Below are positions 26,348 through 34,250 of a stretch of DNA of 34,250 nucleotides, in pieces. Source of the stretch: Mycobacterium neglectum (GTDB taxonomy: Bacteria > Actinomycetota > Actinomycetes > Mycobacteriales > Mycobacteriaceae); contig NZ_NVQE01000054.1 in the NCBI RefSeq assembly GCF_002591975.1, forward strand, positions 1 to 34,250, written 5' to 3'. A model generated the notes under the pieces. It was not told where the DNA came from, did no database searches, and saw only the letters and a program-made list of their open reading frames with translations. The position numbers and the translations under genes were made by a program. Position 1 is the first letter of the stretch. Every line of letters starts with the position of its first letter.

Positions 26348-27463
26348 TCAGAGAATCGCCAGTTCTTTGGGGAACCGGGTGAGTAAGTCTGCGGTCTGAT
26401 GTCGCCGGCTACCCGGCTCCGAGGCGCCTTCACCGACGACCAGCGTGTCCTCGATTCGGACGCCGCCACGGTCTGGCAGATAGACACCGGGTTCCACGGT
26501 CACCGCAGAGCCAGCAAGGAGTGTACCGGCGGATGACGCGCTGATTCCCGGTGCTTCGTGAATCTGCAGACCGACCCCGTGTCCCAGCCCATGACCGAAG
26601 TTCTCGGCATATCCCGCATCGGCGATGATCCGCCGCGAAGCCGCGTCGACGTCGGAGAGCGTGACCCCGGGTGCGAGCGCGTCGCGGCCCGCCCGTTGGG
26701 CGGTGGCCACCAAGTCATAGATGTCGTATTGCCACTGTGCGACCGGCGAAAGCACGAACGTGCGGGTCATGTCGGAGTGATAGCCGCACACCAGTGCGCC
26801 GAAGTCGATCTTGACGAAATCGCCGGCTGCCAACACCGCATCGGTCGGCCGATGGTGCGGTATCGCCGAGTTGGGTCCGGCCGCCACGATGGTCTCGAAG
26901 GACACGCCATCGGCACCGTGATCGAGCATCAGCGCCTCGAGTTCGCGGCCCACCTCTTTTTCGGTCCGGCCCGGCCGCAGGCCGCCGCGCTCGATCAGAT
27001 CGTGCAGCGCGGCGTCGGCGGCTTCACAGGCCAACCGCAACAGCGCGACCTCGCCGGCGTCCTTGACCTCGCGCAATGCCTCCACCGTCCCCGACGCCCG
27101 GATCAGTTGGGTCGTTTCGCCCGCGGCCTTGGTGAGGGCGCTGAACCCATCGACGGTCACCACGTGACTCTCGAATCCGAGACGAGCCAGCCCATCGGCT
27201 GCCGCCCGTGCGACGAGATGGGGGCCGCACGCCCGCTCGATGACGAGCTCGGCATCGGGGGCCTGTTGTGCGGCTTGCGTGCGGTAGCGCCCGTCGGTCG
27301 CGAGCACCGGAGTCGGGTCCTCCGCGCGAATCAACAGTGCGGCGTTCGACCCGGTGAAACCCGACAGGTATCGCACGTTGACCAGGTCTGACACCACCAT
27401 CGCATCCAGGTCTGCGGCGACAAGTCGCTGACGCAGCCGGTCCCGGCGCTGTGAAATAGTCAC
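26348..27463 (-). CDS. pepQ: Xaa-Pro dipeptidase / aminopeptidase (M24B)
   Basis: Cytoplasmic metallopeptidase of 371 residues cutting the Xaa-Pro bond. The metal ligands are D220 (VKIDFG), D231 (YHSDMTR), H295 (GHGLGHGVG), E324 (VTVEPG) and E338 (RIEDT). It heads the operon with efp, nusB and the Rv2532c-like gene, matching M. tuberculosis Rv2535c-Rv2532c. The GTG start has no Shine-Dalgarno; a TAGGTT hexamer eight bases upstream suggests leaderless translation. Confidence 0.93.
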   Translation of the reverse strand: MTISQRRDRLRQRLVAADLDAMVVSDLVNVRYLSGFTGSNAALLIRAEDPTPVLATDGRYRTQAAQQAPDAELVIERACGPHLVARAAADGLARLGFESHVVTVDGFSALTKAAGETTQLIRASGTVEALREVKDAGEVALLRLACEAADAALHDLIERGGLRPGRTEKEVGRELEALMLDHGADGVSFETIVAAGPNSAIPHHRPTDAVLAAGDFVKIDFGALVCGYHSDMTRTFVLSPVAQWQYDIYDLVATAQRAGRDALAPGVTLSDVDAASRRIIADAGYAENFGHGLGHGVGLQIHEAPGISASSAGTLLAGSAVTVEPGVYLPDRGGVRIEDTLVVGEGASEPGSRRHQTADLLTRFPKELAIL

Positions 27464-27496
27464 GGTTGTTGAACCTACTCGCTAAGGTGTGCCCTC
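27464..27496. promoter_or_regulatory. Compact divergent promoter between pepQ and the membrane-protein gene
   Basis: Only 33 bases separate the two start codons. The minus strand has TAGGTT (27477-27472) eight bases before the pepQ GTG; the plus strand has TAAGGT (27483-27488) eight bases before the membrane-protein ATG. Neither gene has a Shine-Dalgarno, so both seem leaderless, and their -35 regions would fall in each other's coding start. Confidence 0.5.
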
Positions 27497-28045
27497 ATGA
27501 GTAACTGGTTGCTGCGCGGACTGGTGTTCGCGGCCCTGATGGTGATCGTCCGATTGCTGCAGGGAGCGATGATCAACGCGTGGGAGACCAGGGCCGGGCT
27601 GATCAGCATCATTCTGGTGCTCCTGTTCGCCGTCGCGGTGTTCGTATGGGGCCTGATCGACGGTCGCGCCGACGCCCGCGCCAATCCGGATCCGGACCGC
27701 CGTGGCGACCTGGCGATGACGTGGCTGCTGGCCGGCCTGTTCGCCGGCATCGTCAGCGGTGCCGTCGCGTGGTTCATCTCGCTCTTCTACAAGACCCTCT
27801 ATGTCGAAGGTCTGATCAATGAGCTCACCACTTTTGCGGCGTTCACCGCGCTGCTGGTGTTCCTGGTGGCCCTCCTTGGCGTCACCCTCGGCCGCTGGGT
27901 CATCGACCGCAACGCACCCCCGGTCACGCGGCACCGTTCCGGAGATGATGAGCGAGCCGACACCGATGTGTTCGCCGCGGTGAGCCAACCAGAGGGCGAG
28001 CAGACATCGGAACTCGAAACGTCCGAGGTCCGTCGCGACAGCTAG
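27497..28045 (+). CDS. Four-helix membrane protein (Rv2536-like, B-4DMT type)
   Basis: A 182-residue integral membrane protein with four helices at about 7-25, 34-53, 74-98 and 110-130, followed by a charged cytoplasmic tail (RSGDDERADTD...ETSEVRRDS). Position divergent from pepQ matches Rv2536, a conserved transmembrane protein. The fold resembles bacterial four-helix half-size relatives of drug/metabolite transporters. Substrate and function are unknown. Confidence 0.85.
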   Translation: MSNWLLRGLVFAALMVIVRLLQGAMINAWETRAGLISIILVLLFAVAVFVWGLIDGRADARANPDPDRRGDLAMTWLLAGLFAGIVSGAVAWFISLFYKTLYVEGLINELTTFAAFTALLVFLVALLGVTLGRWVIDRNAPPVTRHRSGDDERADTDVFAAVSQPEGEQTSELETSEVRRDS

Positions 28046-28084
28046 TGCTGGCCGCGTCCTGACACCCTGACCTTCTGGCCCGCT

Positions 28085-28981
28085 GTGAACCCGGACGAAT
28101 TCTGTACGTCCGACCAGTGGAGCGTGCTGTCCTCGGCCTCCTCACACTCGCAGTTCGCCGGCGTGCTCGGCGGTTTCTTGATCACCGCCATCGCGCTGCT
28201 GATGGACAAGAAGAGCCGCGAAAGCATTCACACACTCGCGCTCTTCGCCTCCGCGGTGCTGATCCTCATGTTGGCCAGCTTCCTGTTCAGCTTGATCACC
28301 GGCAGCCAGGTGCCGGGCGAAGGCGACCCCCGCGGCATCTGCGCGATCGCGTGGACGCAGGGTGCGGTGTCGACGGGCATGCTCGCCGCGGGCGCGAGCG
28401 CCCTGTTCGGCGGCCTGGGCTGGATGCTCGCCAGCCACGCGGTCAACAGGATTTCAGAGCAGGATCCCGAGGATGTCGGCGCCTACTGCTTTCTCGCCGA
28501 TCTGGGTGGCTGGCTGACGTTCGCCGCGGTGATGACGACAACGCTGATCCTTTCCGAAACCGCCATCGACTATCTGCATTTCATGTTCGGTCGCCGGCCC
28601 GAGCTCTGGGTGACCGGACTCGTGATCACAGCGGCAGCTCTCGTCATCATCGCGGACTTCGTGCTCGTGTATGTCAGAACCAGGACGCTGCGTAAGTCGT
28701 TGGCCGACACCGCCGCACCGACCCGTCTGGCGCTTCGTTCGATCAAGGTCGCCACCATAACCACGGTCATCCTGGCCATCGCCGCGTCCTGGCTGGCCGT
28801 CAGCCTCGCGCGAATCCCCAAGGACTGGTTGACAACACCGAACGCCGGCCTGGTCGCGTTCGTCTTGTTCCTGACGTTTGTGCTGCCGACAGTCGTCGCG
28901 ACCGCCATCTGCTATTCGGTGGCCAGCACCGATGAGCGCCCCATCATCCGCGGCTTGCGAGGTACCGCAGCCAGTCGCTAA
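28085..28981 (+). CDS. Polytopic membrane protein of unknown function
   Basis: A 298-residue protein with about seven hydrophobic segments, near residues 24-40, 50-72, 95-115, 137-157, 173-195, 219-241 and 249-275, and loops with charged runs such as MDKKSRES. Cysteines at about 7, 87 and 134 are the only ones outside the last helix. I recognise no family. The GTG start lacks a Shine-Dalgarno and a clear promoter, so it may be read with the gene 39 bases upstream. Its TAA stop overlaps the convergent pcaJ stop by four bases. Confidence 0.75.
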   Translation: MNPDEFCTSDQWSVLSSASSHSQFAGVLGGFLITAIALLMDKKSRESIHTLALFASAVLILMLASFLFSLITGSQVPGEGDPRGICAIAWTQGAVSTGMLAAGASALFGGLGWMLASHAVNRISEQDPEDVGAYCFLADLGGWLTFAAVMTTTLILSETAIDYLHFMFGRRPELWVTGLVITAAALVIIADFVLVYVRTRTLRKSLADTAAPTRLALRSIKVATITTVILAIAASWLAVSLARIPKDWLTTPNAGLVAFVLFLTFVLPTVVATAICYSVASTDERPIIRGLRGTAASR

Positions 28982-29661
28982 TGCAACGGCACCGACATTC
29001 TCTCGGCCAGCGCACTCACCGAGATCCCGAACGTCTCCAACACGTGCAACCCACCGTCATCAGTGGAGTCGATCGCGAAGATTGCGTGATCGGTGTAAAC
29101 CCGGCTGACGCACCTGATGCCGGTGAGCGGATAGGTGCACTGCGGAACAAGTTTGGCGGTGCCGTCTTTGGCGAACAGATTCATCATGACGAACACACTT
29201 TTCGCACCGATGGCAAGATCCATGGCGCCGCCGACCGCTGGAATCGCGTCGGCCGCACCCGTGTGCCAGTTGGCCAGATCGCCGTACTGGCTGACCTGGA
29301 ATGCACCAAGGACACAGACGTCGAGATGGCCGCCACGCATCATCGCAAACGAGTCGGCGTGGTGAAAGTACGATGCGCCTGCGGTCTCGGTGACGGGCAC
29401 CTTGCCCGCGTTCGTCAGATCCGCGTCGACCTCGTCGCCGACGGCTTCGCCGCCCATACCGAGCATGCCGTTCTCGGTGTGCAGCACCACTTCTGCCTCC
29501 GGCGACAAATATTCGGCAACCGTCGTCGGCTGCCCGATCCCCAGGTTCACGTACGAGCCGGTCGGTATGTCACGTGCGATGACGGCCGCCAGTTCTCGAC
29601 GGTCCAGCGGGCTGCGATCGACATGTTCGACCGTGGCTCGACTTGGGACATGCAACGTCAC
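28978..29661 (-). CDS. pcaJ: 3-oxoadipate CoA-transferase, subunit B
   Basis: Beta subunit of the enzyme that moves CoA from succinyl-CoA to beta-ketoadipate. The 227 residues contain YVNLGIGQPTTVAEYL and the catalytic glutamate in LHTENGMLGMG. The closely related ScoB acts on acetoacetate, but the pca genes around it favour the 3-oxoadipate role. The GTG start overlaps the pcaI stop (GTGA). Last gene of the pca operon. Confidence 0.9.
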   Translation of the reverse strand: MTLHVPSRATVEHVDRSPLDRRELAAVIARDIPTGSYVNLGIGQPTTVAEYLSPEAEVVLHTENGMLGMGGEAVGDEVDADLTNAGKVPVTETAGASYFHHADSFAMMRGGHLDVCVLGAFQVSQYGDLANWHTGAADAIPAVGGAMDLAIGAKSVFVMMNLFAKDGTAKLVPQCTYPLTGIRCVSRVYTDHAIFAIDSTDDGGLHVLETFGISVSALAERMSVPLH

Positions 29662-30359
29662 AACGCCGCCTCCGTCAGGTTGTTGCCCGACACGGCCGAC
29701 AGATCGAGGATGCGGTCAACGAAGATTCCCGGCGTGACCACGACTTCTGGATCGATGGCGCCCGACTCCACAACGTGGGACACCTCGGCGATCGTGAGTG
29801 ACGCCGCAGTGGCCATCACCGGGCCGAAATTACGGGCGGTCTTGCGGTACAACAGGTTCCCCGCCCGGTCTCCGATGTGGGCTCCGATCAGTGCCACATC
29901 GCCGTGAATCGGATACTCCAGCACGTACGCGCGGCCGTCGATCGTGCGTGTCTCCTTGCCCTCCGCGAGGGGGGTTCCGACGCCGGTCGGGCAGAAGAAT
30001 GCGCCGATACCCGCACCTGCCGCCCTGATCCGTTCGGCCAGATTTCCCTGCGGCACCACCTCGAGCAGAACCTTTCCTGCGCGGTACAGCTCGTCGAACA
30101 CGTACGAGTCGGCCTGTCGCGGAAACGAACAAATGACCTTGGTGACACGACCGGCGGCGAGAAGTGCGGCCAGGCCGGTGTCGCCGTTGCCCGCGTTGTT
30201 GCTGACGATGGTCAGACCGGTGGCGCCCTGCTCGATCAACGCATCGATCAGCACCGTCGGCATGCCCGCCATCCCGAACCCGCCAACGAGAACAGTTGAT
30301 CCATCCTCGATTCCGGCGACAGCGTGCCGTGCTGAGTCACAGATCTCCGTGCGGCTCAT
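29658..30359 (-). CDS. pcaI: 3-oxoadipate CoA-transferase, subunit A
   Basis: Alpha subunit, 233 residues. It has DGSTVLVGGFGMAGMPTVLI at the start (CoA-transferase family 1 glycine motif), the SNNAGNGDTGLAALL segment, and EYPIHGDVALIGAHIGDRAGNL. It begins two bases after the upstream gene ends and overlaps pcaJ, so both subunits are made together. Confidence 0.92.
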   Translation of the reverse strand: MSRTEICDSARHAVAGIEDGSTVLVGGFGMAGMPTVLIDALIEQGATGLTIVSNNAGNGDTGLAALLAAGRVTKVICSFPRQADSYVFDELYRAGKVLLEVVPQGNLAERIRAAGAGIGAFFCPTGVGTPLAEGKETRTIDGRAYVLEYPIHGDVALIGAHIGDRAGNLLYRKTARNFGPVMATAASLTIAEVSHVVESGAIDPEVVVTPGIFVDRILDLSAVSGNNLTEAAL

Positions 30360-30361
30360 GA

Positions 30362-31537
30362 CTACTCACCCCTGCCGTCGTCGAAATCCGGGAGTACGTC
30401 GGCGGCGATCCGAAACGCTGTGTTGGCATCCGGCACTCCGCAATAGATCGCGGTCTGCATCAACAACTCCTTGATCTCATCGTTGGTCAGCCCGTTGCGA
30501 CGGGCGGCAAGCAGGTGCATCCTGAGCTCCTCGTGATGGCCGCGCGCGACCAGTGCGGTGAGCGTGATCAGCGACCGGCTTCGGCGGTCCAGTCCTTGGC
30601 GCGTCCAGATGGAGCCCCAGGCATATTCGGTGATGAGCCGCTGGAAGTCGGCGGTGAATTCGGTGGCCGCCGCGATGGCCCGGTCGACGTGGGCGTTCCC
30701 GAGGACCTCACGCCGAACCGCCAGCCCGGCGGCGTACACCTCGTCGGTGGTTTTCGGCGACGACGCCGATGCGCGCGCGTGTTCGGTGATCAACGCTGCG
30801 ACACGAACCGGGACCTGCGCGGGGGCGAGGTGCCCCACCCCGTCCAACACGATCGCTCGCCCGTCTTTGACGCCGGAGGCAATGCGCTGCAGATGATCCG
30901 GCGGTGTAGCGACATCGTCGCTGCCCGCAACGGCGAGGACCGGTGTGCTGATCTCCTGCAGTCGATCGACGACGTCGAATCCCGCCAGGGCCTCACACAC
31001 CTGGGCATAGGAATCGGCGTCGGTGGCCCGCAGCGCGTCAATTAGCGCCGAGCTCACGAGCGACTCACGCTGGGCAAAGTCAGTGGGGAACCAACGCTGT
31101 GCCGCGGCGGCAACCATGGTTTCGGTTCCCGCCGAGCGAACGGTTGCAGCCCGCTCCCGCCACGCGTCGGGGGTCCCGATCACCGCACCCGTGCACAGGA
31201 CCGTGGCCGACGCCACCCGGTGCGGAGCATCGAGCAGCAGTTGCAGCCCGACACATCCTCCCACCGAGTCGCCGGCGTAATGGAATGTTTCGCGGGTGAA
31301 CTCGTCAGCGAGTGCCAACACGCCCGCGGCGAGTTCGGCCATGCTGAAGGCGCCTGTGGTTTCGCCGCGGCCGTGGCCTGGAAGGTCCCAGCCCACCACC
31401 CGCCAGTGTTGGCTCAGCTGGACGGCGGCCTCCCGCCACAACGTGGCGGCAGAGGTGCCCAGCGACGGCCCGAGAACAAGCAGCGGGGCGGTGTCCGCTC
31501 CGCCGAAGACGGTGCCGACAATGCGCGGAATACTCAC
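30362..31537 (-). CDS. pcaL: Fused 3-oxoadipate enol-lactonase / 4-carboxymuconolactone decarboxylase
   Basis: Bifunctional fusion of PcaD and PcaC, as known in Rhodococcus and other actinobacteria. Residues 1-255 are an alpha/beta hydrolase with nucleophile S91 (GDSVGG), aspartate near 207-208 (AGSDDVATPP) and H236 (DGVGHLAP). Residues 265-391 are a carboxymuconolactone-decarboxylase domain with EYAWGSIWTRQGLDRRSRSL and ARGHHEELRMHLLAARRNG. The GTG at 31537 is chosen over the much longer open frame because it overlaps the pcaB stop (GTGA) and begins the hydrolase fold. Confidence 0.94.
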   Translation of the reverse strand: MSIPRIVGTVFGGADTAPLLVLGPSLGTSAATLWREAAVQLSQHWRVVGWDLPGHGRGETTGAFSMAELAAGVLALADEFTRETFHYAGDSVGGCVGLQLLLDAPHRVASATVLCTGAVIGTPDAWRERAATVRSAGTETMVAAAAQRWFPTDFAQRESLVSSALIDALRATDADSYAQVCEALAGFDVVDRLQEISTPVLAVAGSDDVATPPDHLQRIASGVKDGRAIVLDGVGHLAPAQVPVRVAALITEHARASASSPKTTDEVYAAGLAVRREVLGNAHVDRAIAAATEFTADFQRLITEYAWGSIWTRQGLDRRSRSLITLTALVARGHHEELRMHLLAARRNGLTNDEIKELLMQTAIYCGVPDANTAFRIAADVLPDFDDGRGE

Positions 31538-32733
31538 GGCGTGTCCTTGAGGTAGTGGCCGGCCCTCTGCACGGCGGCCTCGACGAGCTGCTCGGCGGCC
31601 CCCAGATAATTCGGCATCGGTTCGCGTCCAGTCAATTCCGTCATGCTCTGCTGCTCCGACAGAACCCCCGCGGCCGCGTCCAGATTCGCACGCGCACGTG
31701 CCGCGTCGATCTGCAGTCCGGACACCAGTTCCGTCGCGTGGGCGGCGGCGACAACGGTACGTCGGGCCAGCGTGCGCAGGGTCGCCCACTCGGCATGCCA
31801 TGCGCCGTCGGAACGTTCGTCGACAGACATAGCCGATGCAGTGTGCAGTGTGGCGGCCAGCGAGCCCGCGGTCATTGCGGTACGGCGGATCAACACCGAG
31901 CGCACCGGATTGTTCTTGTGGGGCATGGTCGAAGACCCGCCCGCGCCCGATTCGGCCAATTCCCCTGTTTCGCGCCGGCTGCCGGTGGCGACGTCGGCGG
32001 CGATGTAGCCCCACGCGTCGCAACACGTGGCCAGGGCATCCCCGATTCGACTGATCGGGGATCGCGTTGTGTGCCAGGGCGGCGCCGGAGCGAGCAGCAG
32101 CCCAGCCGCCAGCGAGTCACCCAGGCTGATCGCACCTTCCACCGATCCGCTCAGCTCGACGGCCGCTGCCAAGGTGCCCGCGGCACCTCCGACCTGGACT
32201 GGGAATCTCAGTTCGCCCAGCGGTTCGGCGGCGTCCAGCACCGCGGACAGCCATCGCGCGACCTTCACACCCGCGGTGCTGGGCAACGCCGCCTGTGTGA
32301 GGGTCCTGGCGAGCATCGGTGTGGCTGAGTGCGTTTCAGCGAGTCGCGATAGCGTCCGTACCTGATCGACAATCTCCCCGCGGATGCGATCGGTTGCATC
32401 TCGCACACAAAGCATCAGCGCGGTGTCGACGACATCCTGACTGGTCAAACCACGATGCAGCCATCGTGAGGTTGGCTGCTCCGTGCGCGCTCGCAACAAC
32501 GCGACAAGTCCGCTGACCGGGCTGCCATCGACATCGGCGCCGCGCGCGATCGGCTCGTGGTCGCTGTCGGTGAGATGTTCGGCGAGGTCGGCCCGCGCCT
32601 GATCCGGTGCGATCCCGGCCTCGATGAGCGCATCCAGCCACGCCTGTTCGACCGCGACCATCGCGTTCAGAAAGGCATGGTCACTCATCAGATCGCCGGC
32701 ACGATGATCCCCCGGCCAGAACAGGTCGGTCAC
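31534..32733 (-). CDS. pcaB: 3-carboxy-cis,cis-muconate cycloisomerase
   Basis: Turns 3-carboxy-cis,cis-muconate into 4-carboxymuconolactone. A 399-residue member of the fumarase/adenylosuccinate-lyase superfamily with the signature AGGSSTMPHKNNPVRS, the HRGLTSQDVVDTAL region and TQAALPSTAG. GTG start overlapping pcaG (GTGA); the stop overlaps pcaL. Confidence 0.95.
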   Translation of the reverse strand: MTDLFWPGDHRAGDLMSDHAFLNAMVAVEQAWLDALIEAGIAPDQARADLAEHLTDSDHEPIARGADVDGSPVSGLVALLRARTEQPTSRWLHRGLTSQDVVDTALMLCVRDATDRIRGEIVDQVRTLSRLAETHSATPMLARTLTQAALPSTAGVKVARWLSAVLDAAEPLGELRFPVQVGGAAGTLAAAVELSGSVEGAISLGDSLAAGLLLAPAPPWHTTRSPISRIGDALATCCDAWGYIAADVATGSRRETGELAESGAGGSSTMPHKNNPVRSVLIRRTAMTAGSLAATLHTASAMSVDERSDGAWHAEWATLRTLARRTVVAAAHATELVSGLQIDAARARANLDAAAGVLSEQQSMTELTGREPMPNYLGAAEQLVEAAVQRAGHYLKDTP

Positions 32734-33293
32734 AGTCGATGTCCCGGATAGCTGAGGAAGACGGTCTCGTCGTCGCCGGCTTGGAGCTTGATGTCGAAAC
32801 GCAGGCCTGCCGCTTCGCGGGAGGCGATCAAAGTCTGACGGCGTTGCGGGGGTAGAGAATTCAGCAGCCGGTCAGCTGCGATCTGGTCGCATGGGAGGTA
32901 TGCCCTGGTGAACAGGCGGTTGAGCAGTCCGCGGGCGAAAACGGCGAGGAGAAAGAACGGTGCGGTACCTGGGGTCGTCGGCCCGGGCGGCACCGTCGAG
33001 AAGCTGTAGTGGCCCGCGTCGTCGGTGGCGGCGCGCCCCCAGCCGGTGAACGTCCAGCCGTCACGGCGCAGCGACCCGGTGGCGGACGGAATCACGCCGT
33101 CGGCGTCGGCCTGCCAGATCTCCAGCAGCGCATCGGGAACCGGGTTGCCTGCCCCATCCGTGACCACGCCGTGCAACTGAATTGCGCCGGGCGAGCCGGG
33201 AGGTACGAGCTCGCTGCCGCGGTCGAACGGCAGCGCATAGCCATAGAACGGGCCGACGGTCTGCCCGGGGGTAGCGGTCAGCAGCGTGGACAT
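32730..33293 (-). CDS. pcaG: Protocatechuate 3,4-dioxygenase, alpha subunit
   Basis: Partner of PcaH in the iron(III) intradiol dioxygenase. The 187-residue protein has TPGQTVGPFYGYALP, LLEIWQADADGVIP, and GWGRAATDDAGHYSFSTVPPG. As usual for the alpha subunit it lacks the iron ligands: there is no HIH motif. The ATG is chosen because it overlaps the pcaH stop by one base (TGATG) and matches the family start. Confidence 0.94.
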   Translation of the reverse strand: MSTLLTATPGQTVGPFYGYALPFDRGSELVPPGSPGAIQLHGVVTDGAGNPVPDALLEIWQADADGVIPSATGSLRRDGWTFTGWGRAATDDAGHYSFSTVPPGPTTPGTAPFFLLAVFARGLLNRLFTRAYLPCDQIAADRLLNSLPPQRRQTLIASREAAGLRFDIKLQAGDDETVFLSYPGHRL

Positions 33294-34081
33294 CAGTGCT
33301 CGGTTCCTTCCTCGACGGGAGTTCGGTTGGAGCCGGTCAGCACGATGTCCCAGCGGTAGCCGGTGGCCCACTCGTGAGTGGTCACGTCGTGGTCGTAGCC
33401 GGCGACCAACCGGTCTCTTGCCTTCTGATCGGTGATGGACTGGTAGATGGGGTCGAGCGTGAAGAGCGGATCGTTCGGGAAATACATCTGGGTGATCATC
33501 CGCTGCGTGAATTCGGTTCCGAACAACGAGAAATGGATGTGCGCGGGCCGCCACGCATTGTGGTGGTTCTTCCACGGATACGGCCCGGGCTTGATGGTCG
33601 TGAAGCGGTAGTTGCCGTCGTCGTCGGTCAGGCACCGGCCCACGCCGGTGAAGTTCGGGTCGATCGCCGACGGATGCTGGTCGCGCTTGTGGATGTAGCG
33701 CCCGCCCGCATTCGCCTGCCAGATCTCCACGAGTTGCCGACGCACCGCCCGACCATCACCGTCCACGATTCGACCCGTCACCACCATCCGTTCGCCGATC
33801 GGCGCGCCGGTGTGCTGAATGGTCAAGTCGGATTCGAGCGGATGGACGTCGCGCTCACTGAAACACGGTGTCCACAACTCGATCCCTTCCGGGTCGGCGT
33901 GGTGGAGATCCTTCGTGGGGTGGCGTAACAGACTGCTTCGGTACGGCGCGTAATCAAGCCGCGGTTGCGTCTCTTCGACACCCGAACGCTGATAGGCCGA
34001 CTCGATGGCGCCGATCTCGCTGCTGATCTCGGCCTGACTTGCCGAGGCGCTGTCCGAGTCGATCACGGGCGTTGCTGTCAT
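33293..34081 (-). CDS. pcaH: Protocatechuate 3,4-dioxygenase, beta subunit
   Basis: Opens the ring of protocatechuate between its two hydroxyl groups. In the 262-residue protein the iron ligands are Y129 (GGRYIHKRD), Y168 (GPYPWKNHH), H181 and H183 (RPAHIHFS). The NFTGVGRCLTDDDGNYRF strand pair is typical. The ATG is chosen because TACCGT lies exactly seven bases upstream (leaderless pattern). A GTG three codons earlier, with AAGGGG eight bases before it, is a real alternative. First gene of pcaHGBLIJ. Confidence 0.93.
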   Translation of the reverse strand: MTATPVIDSDSASASQAEISSEIGAIESAYQRSGVEETQPRLDYAPYRSSLLRHPTKDLHHADPEGIELWTPCFSERDVHPLESDLTIQHTGAPIGERMVVTGRIVDGDGRAVRRQLVEIWQANAGGRYIHKRDQHPSAIDPNFTGVGRCLTDDDGNYRFTTIKPGPYPWKNHHNAWRPAHIHFSLFGTEFTQRMITQMYFPNDPLFTLDPIYQSITDQKARDRLVAGYDHDVTTHEWATGYRWDIVLTGSNRTPVEEGTEH

Positions 34082-34088
34082 GCGGTGC

Positions 34089-34094
34089 ACGGTA
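34089..34094 (-). promoter_or_regulatory. Possible -10 element of the pca operon
   Basis: TACCGT (34094 down to 34089) would start transcription at the A of the pcaH ATG. The region where a -35 would lie (about 34112-34117, TCACGG) is still native sequence, but the insertion-sequence end begins at 34124, so any activator or repressor site further upstream is lost or displaced. Confidence 0.4.
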
Positions 34095-34123
34095 TCGGCC
34101 CCTTCGGTGTGCCGTGAAGACTA

Positions 34124-34250
34124 CGACGTGCCTCACCTACTTTGAGCGCGTGGCCGGTGGTGGTGCCTCACCTATTTTGAGCGCGTGGTCTAGAAGGCTT
34201 GCCCGATGTGGAAGGCAAGATCGATATGGCTGCGAGGCGGCAGGTAACGA
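34124..34250 (+). mobile_element. Insertion-sequence end (right copy, cut by the window edge)
   Basis: Perfect inverted copy of the first 127 bases of the window, with the same pair of 26-base repeats (34128-34153 and 34163-34188) and the same outward-pointing reading frame. It lies 42 bases upstream of the pcaH ATG. The two copies point away from each other, so each window end stops inside the element. Confidence 0.75.
34208..34250 (+). CDS. Putative transposase/integrase, N-terminal fragment (right copy)
   Basis: Identical to the fragment at the left edge: GTG start, 14 visible residues (VEGKIDMAARRQVT), AGAAGG ten bases upstream, continuing past the window. Called from context and a remembered resemblance only. 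Confidence 0.45.
   Translation, partial: MEGKIDMAARRQVT

Overview
The window looks like a 34 kb contig from a fast-growing actinobacterium of the Mycobacterium/Mycolicibacterium group. Three things point there: high GC; many GTG starts and -10-like TANNNT hexamers set about 6-8 bases from start codons with no Shine-Dalgarno (leaderless genes); and two gene blocks whose order matches the M. tuberculosis chromosome as I remember it. The first block is pyrR-pyrB-pyrC-(Rv1382-like)-carA-carB-pyrF / mihF-gmk-rpoZ-coaBC-metK. The second is pepQ-efp-nusB-(Rv2532c-like) with a divergent Rv2536-like membrane gene.

Layout from left to right. (1) 1-127 is the end of an insertion sequence; the same 127 bases, inverted, close the window at 34124-34250. 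(2) 115-7955 (+) is an eight-gene operon in which all seven junctions are 4-base stop/start overlaps: an ABC permease beheaded by the insertion sequence, ABC ATPase, second permease, luciferase-like (LLM) oxidoreductase, M24 metallopeptidase-like hydrolase, threonine-synthase-like PLP enzyme, second LLM oxidoreductase and threonine aldolase. I know no described pathway with this gene set; it is the best candidate here for an undescribed uptake-and-breakdown system. (3) 7952-11867 (-) is housekeeping: metK, coaBC, rpoZ, gmk, mihF. (4) 11868-13533 holds a 600-base intergenic region and a secreted/membrane-anchored DUF2330 protein (+). (5) 13536-22122 (-) is the complete de novo pyrimidine operon except pyrD and pyrE, with a PyrR-binding hairpin in its leader. 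(6) 22258-24702 (+) is a beta-lactamase-fold serine hydrolase and an FAD monooxygenase, both apparently leaderless. (7) 24707-27463 (-) is the pepQ-efp-nusB operon, with two membrane-protein genes (+) at 27497-28981. (8) 28978-34081 (-) is the protocatechuate branch of the beta-ketoadipate pathway, pcaH-G-B-L-I-J, whose promoter region is cut by the right-hand insertion-sequence end about 43 bases upstream of pcaH.

How the genes work together: the pyr genes make UMP from bicarbonate and glutamine (with PyrD and PyrE encoded elsewhere); gmk, rpoZ, coaBC and metK supply GDP, the RNA polymerase omega subunit, the CoA precursor 4'-phosphopantetheine and S-adenosylmethionine; efp and nusB serve translation and rRNA transcription; pcaHGBLIJ takes protocatechuate to beta-ketoadipyl-CoA, leaving the final thiolase (pcaF) outside the window. 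Convergent gene pairs overlap or nearly touch throughout, leaving no room for terminators between them. Database identity, copy number of the insertion sequence and expression cannot be judged from the sequence alone.
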